The notes under the pieces were generated by a model. That model was not told where the DNA came from, did no database searches, and saw only the letters and a program-made list of their open reading frames with translations. This document shows, piece by piece, positions 47,801 to 56,033 of a stretch of DNA of 64,000 nt. Each line of letters opens with the position of its first letter. Within the stretch, counting starts at the first letter, position 1. The DNA comes from Bacteroidales bacterium (GTDB lineage Bacteria; Bacteroidota; Bacteroidia; Bacteroidales; UBA932), in contig JAFZOU010000092.1 in the NCBI GenBank assembly GCA_017550525.1, positions 17,753 to 81,752 of the forward strand, read 5' to 3'. The position numbers and the translations under genes are program-made.

Positions 47801-49221
47801 TGAAATTCTTTCTTCCTTTCATTACAGTTTTGACCATCTCCGGTTGCAAAACCGTCGGAGAGCAGGCCCCCGTGAACCAGAACCCCGGTTTAAAGGTAGT
47901 GTTCTCGGATAACAGGGCAGTCCCTGACGAAAACGGCCTTGTGAAGGTAGAGGTCACTTTTCTGGGGTTACCTAGTAGTTCATCACTTATTGTAACCCGG
48001 AATGGAGGCGGTTACGGTAATGTAAACAAATACGGTGTAGGCATCCTTTCGGAAAAGTTCATGTTCCAATATGCCATCCACCCCGACGACCCCCAGGAGA
48101 CGGTATTGGAATTCCAGCTGATGGGCAAGGACGGACGGCCCGGCCCGGTAAGCAAGCTTACCATAGACAACACCTCCGGAAAGAAGTTTACCACTCTGAC
48201 ATTCAGCGACTTCAAGGTTGTTTCCCGCGTAACCGGCAAAGAGGACAATGGCCACGACGGCCTGCCAAAGGTGGCGTATGAAGTGTTCAACAACACCCAC
48301 ACACGCTTTGACGTAGGAGGGACAGACCTTGGAATAACATGGGAAATATCCCCGGGTAAATTCGGCATGGTATTCGGCGACACATTCGGCGGAGACTTTG
48401 TCCCCAATCTCACCGCGCCCAACCCTGGCGGGTCAAACTGGAGGGGTAACGTCCTGCTATTCTCCGAGGACACCAGGCTCAGTGACGGCCTGTCCATAAC
48501 AGGCGCGGCCACAGACAGTCAGGGGCGCGCAAGGGAGATCTGCTACAGCGCACACATAACCGACGGCAACAGCGACTATACCTCTATCCCAACCGGAGCC
48601 GTCCACGCAGGCGGGGCCGATTATATCCACTATATGAACATCCGCACCTGGTATGGCTGGGTTTCCAATTTCTCAAGCTACTTTAAATCCACCGACGGAG
48701 CAAGGACATGGAACCGGGTAAGGTCCATCAGTTTTGCATCCAGAAGCAACTTCGGCCAGGTGGGCCTGTTCAATCATGAGGGATATGTATATATGATAGG
48801 AACCGTAACAGGCCGATCCTCAAATCCCCGCCTTGCCAGGGTGGTCGAAGACAGGGTGGAACATCAGGACGAGTATGAGTATTGGAGTGGTCTTGGCTGG
48901 GTAAGGGATAAGGAAACCGTAGCTGCACCCATTTTCGACGACTTCAGCGGAGAACTATCCTTTGCGTGGTTCCCCCAGCACCGCAAATGGGTCATTCTCT
49001 ACATCAACGAGCAGCGCAACGACCAAATAATAATGCGATACGCAGATAATATAATAGGCCCCTGGAGCGAACCCCAGGTACTTACCGACGGAAGATCATT
49101 CTGGCGCCCCTACGGCAGCTTCATACACCCCCTGTCCCTTAAGGAGGGAAATGACCTGTATTTCATAATGTCGGCATGGAATGCATACAATACTTATCTG
49201 ATTCACGGGAAACTAAACTAA
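47797..49221 (+). CDS. DUF4185 (GH183-type) lipoprotein, second candidate endo-D-arabinanase
   Basis: A 474-residue paralogue of the preceding gene, overlapping its stop in an ATGATGA arrangement; either of two adjacent ATGs may be used. Signal ends in TISGC (Cys17). Same order: Ig-like domain, then the propeller with VSRVTGKEDNGHDGLP, VGGTDLGITWEI, GMVFGDTFGGDF, YIHYMNIRTWYGWVSNFS, STDGARTWNRV, YVYMIGTVTGRSS, YGSFIHPL. Active-site-region motifs are conserved between the copies while surface loops differ, which suggests two enzymes with different preferences for arabinan branches or modifications. Last gene of the operon. The operator-like site 4 starts 2 bp after its stop codon. Confidence 0.82.
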   Translation: MMKFFLPFITVLTISGCKTVGEQAPVNQNPGLKVVFSDNRAVPDENGLVKVEVTFLGLPSSSSLIVTRNGGGYGNVNKYGVGILSEKFMFQYAIHPDDPQETVLEFQLMGKDGRPGPVSKLTIDNTSGKKFTTLTFSDFKVVSRVTGKEDNGHDGLPKVAYEVFNNTHTRFDVGGTDLGITWEISPGKFGMVFGDTFGGDFVPNLTAPNPGGSNWRGNVLLFSEDTRLSDGLSITGAATDSQGRAREICYSAHITDGNSDYTSIPTGAVHAGGADYIHYMNIRTWYGWVSNFSSYFKSTDGARTWNRVRSISFASRSNFGQVGLFNHEGYVYMIGTVTGRSSNPRLARVVEDRVEHQDEYEYWSGLGWVRDKETVAAPIFDDFSGELSFAWFPQHRKWVILYINEQRNDQIIMRYADNIIGPWSEPQVLTDGRSFWRPYGSFIHPLSLKEGNDLYFIMSAWNAYNTYLIHGKLN

Positions 49222-49222
49222 A

Positions 49223-49236
49223 CTAAATTGTTTTAG
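49223..49236. promoter_or_regulatory. Candidate LacI-type operator, site 4
   Basis: CTAAATTGTTTTAG followed by CAAAT; on the minus strand it reads TTTG then CTAAAACAATTTAG, which differs from site 3 at one position. It lies 8 bp upstream of the -33 element of the second susC promoter. Confidence 0.65.
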
Positions 49237-49244
49237 CAAATCAC

Positions 49245-49275
49245 TTGTTTTTCCAGAATAAAGTACATATATTTG
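49245..49275 (+). promoter_or_regulatory. Promoter of the second susCD and sugar-catabolism operon
   Basis: TTG (49245-49247) and TATATTTG (49268-49275) are 20 nt apart. The 5' leader would be about 170 nt. It contains GCAACA (49281-49286) / TGTTGC (49308-49313) pairing and, near the start, TATAACG (49407-49413) / CGTTATA (49420-49426), a 7-bp inverted repeat with a 6-nt spacer. These could be RNA structures or a further protein site. Confidence 0.75.
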
Positions 49276-49449
49276 CAACAGCAACATAGAAAAGCCCGAC
49301 ATATTTTTGTTGCCACCATTAACCAAGTTATTGAAACCCAATTAGTAAGGCAGATTTTTAAGTTGTTTACCCTGACATTTTCGGGTTTCTTTTTTGCTTT
49401 AAAAGCTATAACGATTTAGCGTTATACGGAACATTTTATTTAACCTGCT

Positions 49450-52400
49450 ATGTCAATTAAGACACAAATCCGCGGCGTTTCCATAGGGAGTCTGGTCCTG
49501 TTCTCACTCCTTGCTTTGGCAATGCTTGCGCTTCCCTTGAGCGTAAACGCACAGGGGAAAAAATCAATTACTGTATCCGGTACCATAACCGATGCATCAA
49601 CAGGAGAGCCCTCTATTGGAGCTGGAGTCATGCTCAAGGCGTCCAATGTTGGAACAATAACGGATTTGGACGGTACCTACCTTATCAAGGTCAACGACTC
49701 CAAGGGAATTCTGGTAATATCGGCCATAGGCTACAAGACCCGGGAAATCAGGATTGACGGCAGAAGCACCATTGACGTTGCCCTGGAGCCTGACATGGAA
49801 TCCCTTGAAGATGCCGTTGTCATTGGCTACGGCACCCAGAAGAAAGCAACGGTCACGGGAGCCCTTACCGTGGTGAACACGGAGATTGTTGGTAAAGCCA
49901 CCACGCCCACCCTTGCAAATGCGCTGGGCGGCACTGTCCCGGGCATAATCTCCCGCCAGAGATCCGGAGAGCCCGGCTATGACGGCGCCACCCTCCTTAT
50001 CCGTGGAGCGGGAACATGGCTCAATTCCAGTCCGCTTGTCCTTGTGGACGGCATCGAGAGAGATATCAACCTTATCAACACTGATGAAATAGAGTCTTTC
50101 TCAATCCTCAAAGACGCTTCTGCAACCGCAGTTTACGGTATGCGGGGAGCTAACGGCGTTATCCTTATCAACACAAAGAAAGGAACGGCCGGAAAGCCCC
50201 GTGTCTCCTTCAGGTCAGAATCCTCCCTGCTTCACGGCCTTCGCTTCCCCAACTACATCAAAGGCTGGGAGTTTGCCACCCTTATGAATGAAGCCTGCGA
50301 AACAGGTGGAGTTGCCTTGCCATGGTCCGATGAAGAGATTGAACTCTTCAGGGATGGCTCGGACCCCTACAACTATCCCAGCGTAGACTGGACGGATGCC
50401 GTACTCAAGAAGAATGCCTTCCAGACCATAAACACAGTATCCGTAAGCGGCGGTAATGAAATAGTCCGCTATTATGTCAGCGCCGGATTCTCTTCAGAAA
50501 GCGGCCTTTTCAAGGAAGACCCTGCATATAAATACAGGACCAACTCCCTGTCACAGAGATATAACTTCCGCACCAATGTGGACGTGAATGTGACCAAGAA
50601 CTTCACCCTAACCCTTGGCCTTGCGGAAATAGTGGAGAACAGGACATATCCCGGAACACCTGCAGGAGACATATTCTGGTCCCTCAAGGTTGTCAATCCC
50701 ATAACCTATCCCATCCGTAACCCGGACGGCTCCTTTGGTTCATCCAATACATCTTATGAGAAGAACAGTCCGTATGTCCTTACCACCAATAATGGTTTCT
50801 CAAAACAGTTCCGCTCCACAACCCAGGGCACTTTTGGCGCCAAATGGGATCTGGGGACACTGATTACTCCGGGCCTTGTGATTGAAGGCAACTTCGCTTA
50901 TGACCACTATTACAGTGTTGAGGCAACCCGCCGCAAACAACCTGAGCTGAAGAAATACCTGGGGCCTGATCCCATTACGGGTGAAGACCGCTACAATGTG
51001 ATTCAGGAAGAGGGAACCATGGGCTACTATCTGGCCTATAATGTTTCCAACAGGTCCTACTATGCCGATGCCCGAATCAATTATGACCGCGTATTCAATG
51101 GTCATGGAGTATCGGCCCTCCTTATGGCTAACTTAAGGGACTATTCAGACCTTACCGCAGGGAATTCCACCGCCCAGCTGCCTTACAGGCGTCAGGGGTT
51201 CGCCGGCCGACTTGCATACAATTACAGGCAGCGCTACCTCTTTGAAGTCAACGCCGGATACAACGGCTCCGAAAACTTCGCCCCCGGTCATAGATACGGC
51301 TTCTTCCCTGCTGTGTCTGCCGGCTGGGTTCCTTCAGAAGAAAAATGGTGGAACGTCAGTTTCATCGATCACCTTAAGATAAGGGGCTCTTATGGAACTG
51401 TAGGTAACGACGCCCTCAATGCTCAGCGTTTCTTCTACATGTCTACGATCAACAAGAATGCTGCCGGTTACACCTTCAGTTATGATCAGTCCAATGGAAT
51501 TGGAGGCGTGGCCGAATCCCGGATGGGCTCCCCTCTGGCTTCCTGGGAAGTCTCCAATAAGGCCGATGTAGGCCTTGATCTGGAGATGTTTGACCGCAAA
51601 CTGCGTTTGTCAGGAGACTATTTCTATGAGCACCGTACCAATATCCTTCTGGAAAGAGGGTCCGTCCCCAGAACCATAGGTCTTGCGTCAAATCAGCTGG
51701 CGCTTTCCAATATCGGCATAATGGACAATACCGGTTTTGATGCCAACATTGAGTTTACCAACACAACATCCTATGGGCTCTATTACCAGATTCGCGGTAA
51801 TGTGACATACGCACATAACACTGTCATAGAAGACGACACAGCACAGTCCTTATGGAGCTACCAGAACACCCGCGGAAAGTCCATCGGGATCCCTCTTGGA
51901 TATATAGCCCTCGGGCTGTTCCAGTCTCAGGAAGAAATTGACAACAGCCCCAAGCAGGAGCTGGGCACGTATACCGTGGGCGACATAAAATACAAGGATG
52001 TCAACAATGATGGCGTAATCAATCCCTACGACAGAGTATTCATAGGGTACGCCCGTGAGCCGGAGATAATGTATGGATTTGGCTTTACCGTGGCCTGGAA
52101 AGGCTTCGATGTATCGGCCAATTTCACCGGTGCAGCCAACGCATCCATACTTCTGGATGCCGCAGGCATGTGGCCTTTCCAGCTTGATTATCCGGGATAT
52201 AACGTCTACCGTGAATACTATGACAACCGCTTTATCCCCGGGGCCGATAACACCAACGCCCTCTATCCGGTTGTGCACAACGGAACCTCTACCAACAACT
52301 ACCAGATTAACACTCTCTACCTGCACGACTCTTCTTTCCTCAAGTTGAAGACGGCCGAAGTAGGATACTCTTTCCCCAGGAAGATCACATCCAGGATAGG

Positions 52401-52551
52401 GCTTGAGAAACTCCGTTTATTCATCAATGGCAACAACCTTCTTTGCTTCGACGGCCTGAAGGGCATAGTAGACCCCGAGTCCAACCACCTTGGAGCCAGC
52501 ACCTACCCTACCCAGCTGGCGGCTACCATCGGCATTGAAGTAGGATTCTAA
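49450..52551 (+). CDS. SusC-family TonB-dependent transporter (region B, second pair)
   Basis: A 1033-residue protein, signal peptide to about 35 (SVNAQ). Regulatory-like domain at about 38-120 (ITVSGTITDASTGEPSIGAGV), TonB-box-like LEDAVVIGYGTQ, plug at about 130-245 (SGEPGYDGATLLIRGAGTW, SPLVLVDGIERDI, SATAVYGMRGANG), and a barrel ending in TIGIEVGF. It parallels the first region B SusC closely, even in late loops such as FIPGADNTNA and STNN. The long structured leader is a difference. It leads a seven-gene operon that joins import at the outer membrane to inner-membrane transport and sugar phosphorylation, which is unusual compactness for such loci. Confidence 0.95.
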   Translation: MSIKTQIRGVSIGSLVLFSLLALAMLALPLSVNAQGKKSITVSGTITDASTGEPSIGAGVMLKASNVGTITDLDGTYLIKVNDSKGILVISAIGYKTREIRIDGRSTIDVALEPDMESLEDAVVIGYGTQKKATVTGALTVVNTEIVGKATTPTLANALGGTVPGIISRQRSGEPGYDGATLLIRGAGTWLNSSPLVLVDGIERDINLINTDEIESFSILKDASATAVYGMRGANGVILINTKKGTAGKPRVSFRSESSLLHGLRFPNYIKGWEFATLMNEACETGGVALPWSDEEIELFRDGSDPYNYPSVDWTDAVLKKNAFQTINTVSVSGGNEIVRYYVSAGFSSESGLFKEDPAYKYRTNSLSQRYNFRTNVDVNVTKNFTLTLGLAEIVENRTYPGTPAGDIFWSLKVVNPITYPIRNPDGSFGSSNTSYEKNSPYVLTTNNGFSKQFRSTTQGTFGAKWDLGTLITPGLVIEGNFAYDHYYSVEATRRKQPELKKYLGPDPITGEDRYNVIQEEGTMGYYLAYNVSNRSYYADARINYDRVFNGHGVSALLMANLRDYSDLTAGNSTAQLPYRRQGFAGRLAYNYRQRYLFEVNAGYNGSENFAPGHRYGFFPAVSAGWVPSEEKWWNVSFIDHLKIRGSYGTVGNDALNAQRFFYMSTINKNAAGYTFSYDQSNGIGGVAESRMGSPLASWEVSNKADVGLDLEMFDRKLRLSGDYFYEHRTNILLERGSVPRTIGLASNQLALSNIGIMDNTGFDANIEFTNTTSYGLYYQIRGNVTYAHNTVIEDDTAQSLWSYQNTRGKSIGIPLGYIALGLFQSQEEIDNSPKQELGTYTVGDIKYKDVNNDGVINPYDRVFIGYAREPEIMYGFGFTVAWKGFDVSANFTGAANASILLDAAGMWPFQLDYPGYNVYREYYDNRFIPGADNTNALYPVVHNGTSTNNYQINTLYLHDSSFLKLKTAEVGYSFPRKITSRIGLEKLRLFINGNNLLCFDGLKGIVDPESNHLGASTYPTQLAATIGIEVGF

Positions 52552-52568
52552 AGAAAAGGAGGATAATT

Positions 52569-54425
52569 ATGAAAAAGATATTATACATTTTCTCAGCAAC
52601 CGCAGTGATCCTTGCTTGCGCTTCATCATGCGAGAAATTCCTGGACATGTCACCGGATGAGAACCTCACAATTGACGACGTTTTCTCCAACCGCCTGCAA
52701 ACCAGGGCCTTCCTTGCAAATACATATTCTTATCTTCCTTTCCATGCCGATATGGCGTGGGACAACAACTTCACCGGAGCATGCGATGAGATGGAAATCG
52801 CTTTCGGCGGCCACGTCACCCATGCCATGAGCAGTGGCGCATGGGCCCCCATTGACGACTTCGCCGCACACATCTGGAATACCATGTACGAAGCAATCCG
52901 TAAGGCCAACATGGTCATAGAAAACGTAGACAGATGCTCGGAGGCTACGGCCGATGAAATAAGGTGGATGAAAGGTGAAGCCTATTTCCTCAGGGCATTC
53001 TATCATTTTATGATATTCCGCGCTTACGGCCCCATCCCCATTATTGATCATGTTCTTGATATCAATGAAGATATAGCCTCCATAACCAGGGCTCCTGCAG
53101 ACAATGTTGCCAAATTCATATCCGATGACTGCGACATAGCGGCCGAATATCTGATTGACAAGGACTCCTGGGCTTCTGAAGACCAGGCCAGGGCTACCAG
53201 GATTGCTGCGCTTGCCCTCAAGAGCAGAGTCCTGCTGTATATCGCCTCCCCTCTGTACAACGGCAACCCTGACTTTGCAGAGCTCAAGGATCTTGTTACT
53301 GGAGAAAACCTTATTTCCCAGACATATGACCCCGAGAAATGGAAAGCCGCGGCAGATGCGGCAAAGGAGTGCATAGACGCCGCCGAGGCTGCCGGGCATG
53401 GCCTCTATGACAAGGATCTGCCCGCAGACCCTGTGAAAAACTACCAGAACATCTTCAATGACAACTGGAACAAGGAAGTATTATGGGGCCGTAACAACGG
53501 CGCTACAGATCACTGGCTAAACTGTAGCGACCCTACATCCTTTGGCTGCTATTCCATTTTTGACCCCACACAGGAAATGGTTGACGCCTATGAGATGGAA
53601 GATGGCTCCACACCCATAACGGGCTACACCAACAATGGTCTCACTCCTATTATCAATCCCGCTTCAGGATATGTAGAAGCCGGATTCTCCACAGATTCCA
53701 AGGCCGGCAGGTGGGAAGTGGGCGTATCCAATATGTACACCCACAGAGAACCCCGTTTCTATGCCTCCATCAACTTTGCCGGCGGAATATGGAAAACTTC
53801 CCGCGCCAGCAACTGGACGGCTCCACACGTCAACGAATTCTGGTTCACCGGAATTGACGGCAAGAATAACGCCGGATCAGACTACTGCAAGACGGGATAT
53901 CTGATGAAAAAATTCCATTATCCCACGCATATTCCCTGGCAGTATACTCCTAATCAGGTTTGGGTTTATATCCGTCTGGGTGAGATTTATCTGAACTACG
54001 CAGAGGCCCTCAACGAGTATTCCGGTCCTTCAACAACAGTGTATGACTATGTGAATGCCATCCGCACACGCGCAGGCCTTCCCGGCCTTGATGCCGGTCT
54101 TGACAAGGACAAGATGCGTGAGAGGATTCATCATGAGCGCAGGATTGAACTGGCATTTGAAGTTCATCGCTGGTTTGATGTACGCCGATGGAAGACCGTA
54201 GACGGCGAAGGCGGCCCCATCCACTCCATGAACATCTGGGAAGGCACATCTCAGCAGGATCCCGCCTTCTACAAGAGGATATTCGTAGAGAACCGCGTGT
54301 TTGAATCCCCCAAGCACTATTTCTTCCCTATACCCCAGTCTGAGGTTGACAAAAACAATAAACACCTCCTTCTGCAGAATCCAGGTTGGACAACAGTCAC
54401 TGCCGGAGACGGAGGAACTGAGTGA
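52569..54425 (+). CDS. SusD/RagB-family glycan-binding lipoprotein (region B, second pair)
   Basis: A 618-residue lipoprotein, signal ending in CASSC (Cys21) then EKFLDMSPDENL. SusD elements: AIRKANMVIENV, WMKGEAYFLRAFYHFMIFRAYGP, YIRLGEIYLNYAEALNEY, RIHHERRIELAFEVHRWFDVRRW. It is clearly paralogous to the first region B SusD: CDEMEIAFGGH against CDEMECAFGGA, and a shared ASPLYNGN plus VTGENLISQTYDPEKWK core. It lies 17 bp after susC, with an AAAGGAGG ribosome-binding site in the gap, and 13 bp before the kinase gene. Loops near the likely binding site differ from the paralogue, so the two pairs may take different oligosaccharides of one polymer. Confidence 0.93.
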   Translation: MKKILYIFSATAVILACASSCEKFLDMSPDENLTIDDVFSNRLQTRAFLANTYSYLPFHADMAWDNNFTGACDEMEIAFGGHVTHAMSSGAWAPIDDFAAHIWNTMYEAIRKANMVIENVDRCSEATADEIRWMKGEAYFLRAFYHFMIFRAYGPIPIIDHVLDINEDIASITRAPADNVAKFISDDCDIAAEYLIDKDSWASEDQARATRIAALALKSRVLLYIASPLYNGNPDFAELKDLVTGENLISQTYDPEKWKAAADAAKECIDAAEAAGHGLYDKDLPADPVKNYQNIFNDNWNKEVLWGRNNGATDHWLNCSDPTSFGCYSIFDPTQEMVDAYEMEDGSTPITGYTNNGLTPIINPASGYVEAGFSTDSKAGRWEVGVSNMYTHREPRFYASINFAGGIWKTSRASNWTAPHVNEFWFTGIDGKNNAGSDYCKTGYLMKKFHYPTHIPWQYTPNQVWVYIRLGEIYLNYAEALNEYSGPSTTVYDYVNAIRTRAGLPGLDAGLDKDKMRERIHHERRIELAFEVHRWFDVRRWKTVDGEGGPIHSMNIWEGTSQQDPAFYKRIFVENRVFESPKHYFFPIPQSEVDKNNKHLLLQNPGWTTVTAGDGGTE

Positions 54426-54438
54426 TAAATGGAATGTC

Positions 54439-55419
54439 ATGAACAAGAAACCCAAAATACTGGTCGTCGGCAGCTTCATCATGGACCTTGTTGCCACGGC
54501 TGACAGGGTGCCCAATATGGGCGAGACCGTAATTGGCAACTCATTTAAGACTGCTCCCGGAGGCAAAGGAGCCAACCAGGCTGTACAGGCTGCAAGGCTG
54601 GGAGTTGAAACCCATATGGCAGGCTGTGTCGGAGACGACATGTACGGACAGGTTATGCTTCAGGCCCTGAATTCTTCCGGAGTGGATACTCGGCACGTAA
54701 AGATAAGCCATGAGCATCCATCGGGCGTGGGACATATACGCATCCAGACTGGAGAGTCAGGAGTTCAAAACAGCATCATAGTGGTTCCCGGGGCCAATTT
54801 TGACCTTAAACCTGAAGACCTTGGATGGCTTAAGGATGAGATAGGCGGCTATGACATGGTGATAATGCAGCTTGAACTGGAAATGCCCACCATTGAATAC
54901 GTTGCCCGCGTTGCCAAGGACGCAGGCGTTCCGGTCATGCTGAACACTGCCCCGGCAGCTCCACTATCGGCCCAATTACTATCCTGCGTCACTTTCATCT
55001 CTCCCAACGAGACAGAGGCATCGCTCCTGTCCGGCGTAAAGACAGACGGGCAGGGAAGACTCTCTGAGGAGGCGCTGAAGGAAGCAGCATCAATCCTTAT
55101 GGGCAAGGGCGTTCCCAATGTAATCATCACCCTTGGCGACGAAGGTGCAGCCTTATGCATGCCTGAAAGCCTGATTCATGTCCCCTGTGTAAAGATGACC
55201 GATGTAAAGGACCCCACAGCCGCCGGAGACTCCTTTGTTGGAGCTTTCTGCGCAGGATATGTGTGCGGCCTTTCAATTGACAAGGCCATCTTGCTGGCAG
55301 TGCACACTGCTGCAATAACGGTCTGCGGCTTTGGAGCCATACCTTCACTTCCCACAATGGCGCAGGTCAAGGAGCTGCTTGAAGAACGCGGATGTAATCA
55401 ATTGCTAAACTTATTATAA
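54439..55419 (+). CDS. Ribokinase-type PfkB-family sugar kinase, candidate D-arabinose 5-kinase
   Basis: The start at 54439 (MNKKPKILVVGSFIMDLV) is the conserved ribokinase N-terminus; the frame from 54301 lies inside susD. The 326-residue protein has no signal and is cytoplasmic. Ribokinase signatures: GSFIMDL, the sugar-binding GGKGANQ at about 41-47, and DPTAAGDSFVGAF with catalytic Asp264. Ribokinases phosphorylate the 5-OH of D-ribose and some accept D-arabinose. Because the next gene (sharing one base) looks like an arabinose-5-phosphate isomerase and no ribose genes are present, I infer that the substrate is D-arabinose and the product D-arabinose 5-phosphate. D-ribose is the alternative. 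Its position in a susCD operon ties it to the imported glycan. Confidence 0.85.
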   Translation: MNKKPKILVVGSFIMDLVATADRVPNMGETVIGNSFKTAPGGKGANQAVQAARLGVETHMAGCVGDDMYGQVMLQALNSSGVDTRHVKISHEHPSGVGHIRIQTGESGVQNSIIVVPGANFDLKPEDLGWLKDEIGGYDMVIMQLELEMPTIEYVARVAKDAGVPVMLNTAPAAPLSAQLLSCVTFISPNETEASLLSGVKTDGQGRLSEEALKEAASILMGKGVPNVIITLGDEGAALCMPESLIHVPCVKMTDVKDPTAAGDSFVGAFCAGYVCGLSIDKAILLAVHTAAITVCGFGAIPSLPTMAQVKELLEERGCNQLLNLL

Positions 55420-56021
55420 TGATACAGGAAAAGAGCATTAAGGCTACGGAGACCTTCCTCCGTAAGGCAAAGGCAAGTACGGCTGCGTACATAGACGGTT
55501 TCAATCTGGATTCCTGCTGCAAGGCGGCCGATATAATCCTGGATTCCCAGGCCCGGGGCGGAAGGATACATGTGACAGGTATCGGGAAGCCCGCCCATGT
55601 GGCGGCGTATGTGGCTTCCCTGCTGGCATCTACCGGCAACCCGGCCTGTTTTCTCCACGGCACCGAAGCCGTCCACGGATCCTGCGGGCAGCTTGTGGAA
55701 GGAGACGTTGTGATAGCCATTTCCAATTCCGGAGAGACCGCTGAGCTGAAGGCCACAGTAAACGCCATCCATGCCAACGGATGCAAGGTGATAGCTGTAA
55801 CCGGAAATCCCAACAGCTGGCTTTCTGAGCATTCAGAAAGCACCATTCTTGCAGGTGTTGATGAAGAAGGCGGCCCGCTGGGCCGTGCACCCCGCAATTC
55901 CGTGAACGCGGAAATGATAGCCCTCCAGGCACTGAGCGTCCTCCTTCAGGTAGAGAAGGACTGGGACAAGGAAAAATACCACAGATGCCATCCCGGAGGC
56001 AAGTTGGGAGAGATGAAATGA
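55419..56021 (+). CDS. SIS-domain protein, candidate catabolic D-arabinose-5-phosphate isomerase
   Basis: A 200-residue cytoplasmic protein whose start overlaps the kinase stop by 1 bp (TAATG). It is a single SIS domain of the KdsD/KpsF/GutQ type: GRIHVTGIGKPAHVAAYVA, LASTGNPACFLHGTEAVHG, VVIAISNSGETAEL, PLGRAPRNS, CHPGGKLGEM. The four active-site residues of E. coli KdsD (Lys59, Glu111, Glu152, His193) have counterparts at Lys57, Glu106, Glu150 and His191. The two CBS domains of KdsD are absent; CBS-free isomerases are known. KdsD interconverts D-ribulose 5-phosphate and D-arabinose 5-phosphate, normally for KDO synthesis. Here no KDO gene is near, so I infer the reverse, catabolic direction, feeding the pentose phosphate pathway. 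Confidence 0.85.
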   Translation: MIQEKSIKATETFLRKAKASTAAYIDGFNLDSCCKAADIILDSQARGGRIHVTGIGKPAHVAAYVASLLASTGNPACFLHGTEAVHGSCGQLVEGDVVIAISNSGETAELKATVNAIHANGCKVIAVTGNPNSWLSEHSESTILAGVDEEGGPLGRAPRNSVNAEMIALQALSVLLQVEKDWDKEKYHRCHPGGKLGEMK

Positions 56022-56033
56022 ACTACAATAAAA

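Noticed and set aside
49369-49396. Possible terminator upstream of the second susC (ACCC...GGGT then a T-run)
   Set aside because: The stem is only about 4 bp, and it lies downstream of the mapped-looking promoter in the susC leader, so terminator function is doubtful. Attenuation cannot be excluded.
52650-53399. Minus-strand frame of 249 residues inside susD
   Set aside because: It is a shadow of the SusD gene, which has a lipobox, ribosome-binding site and conserved helices.
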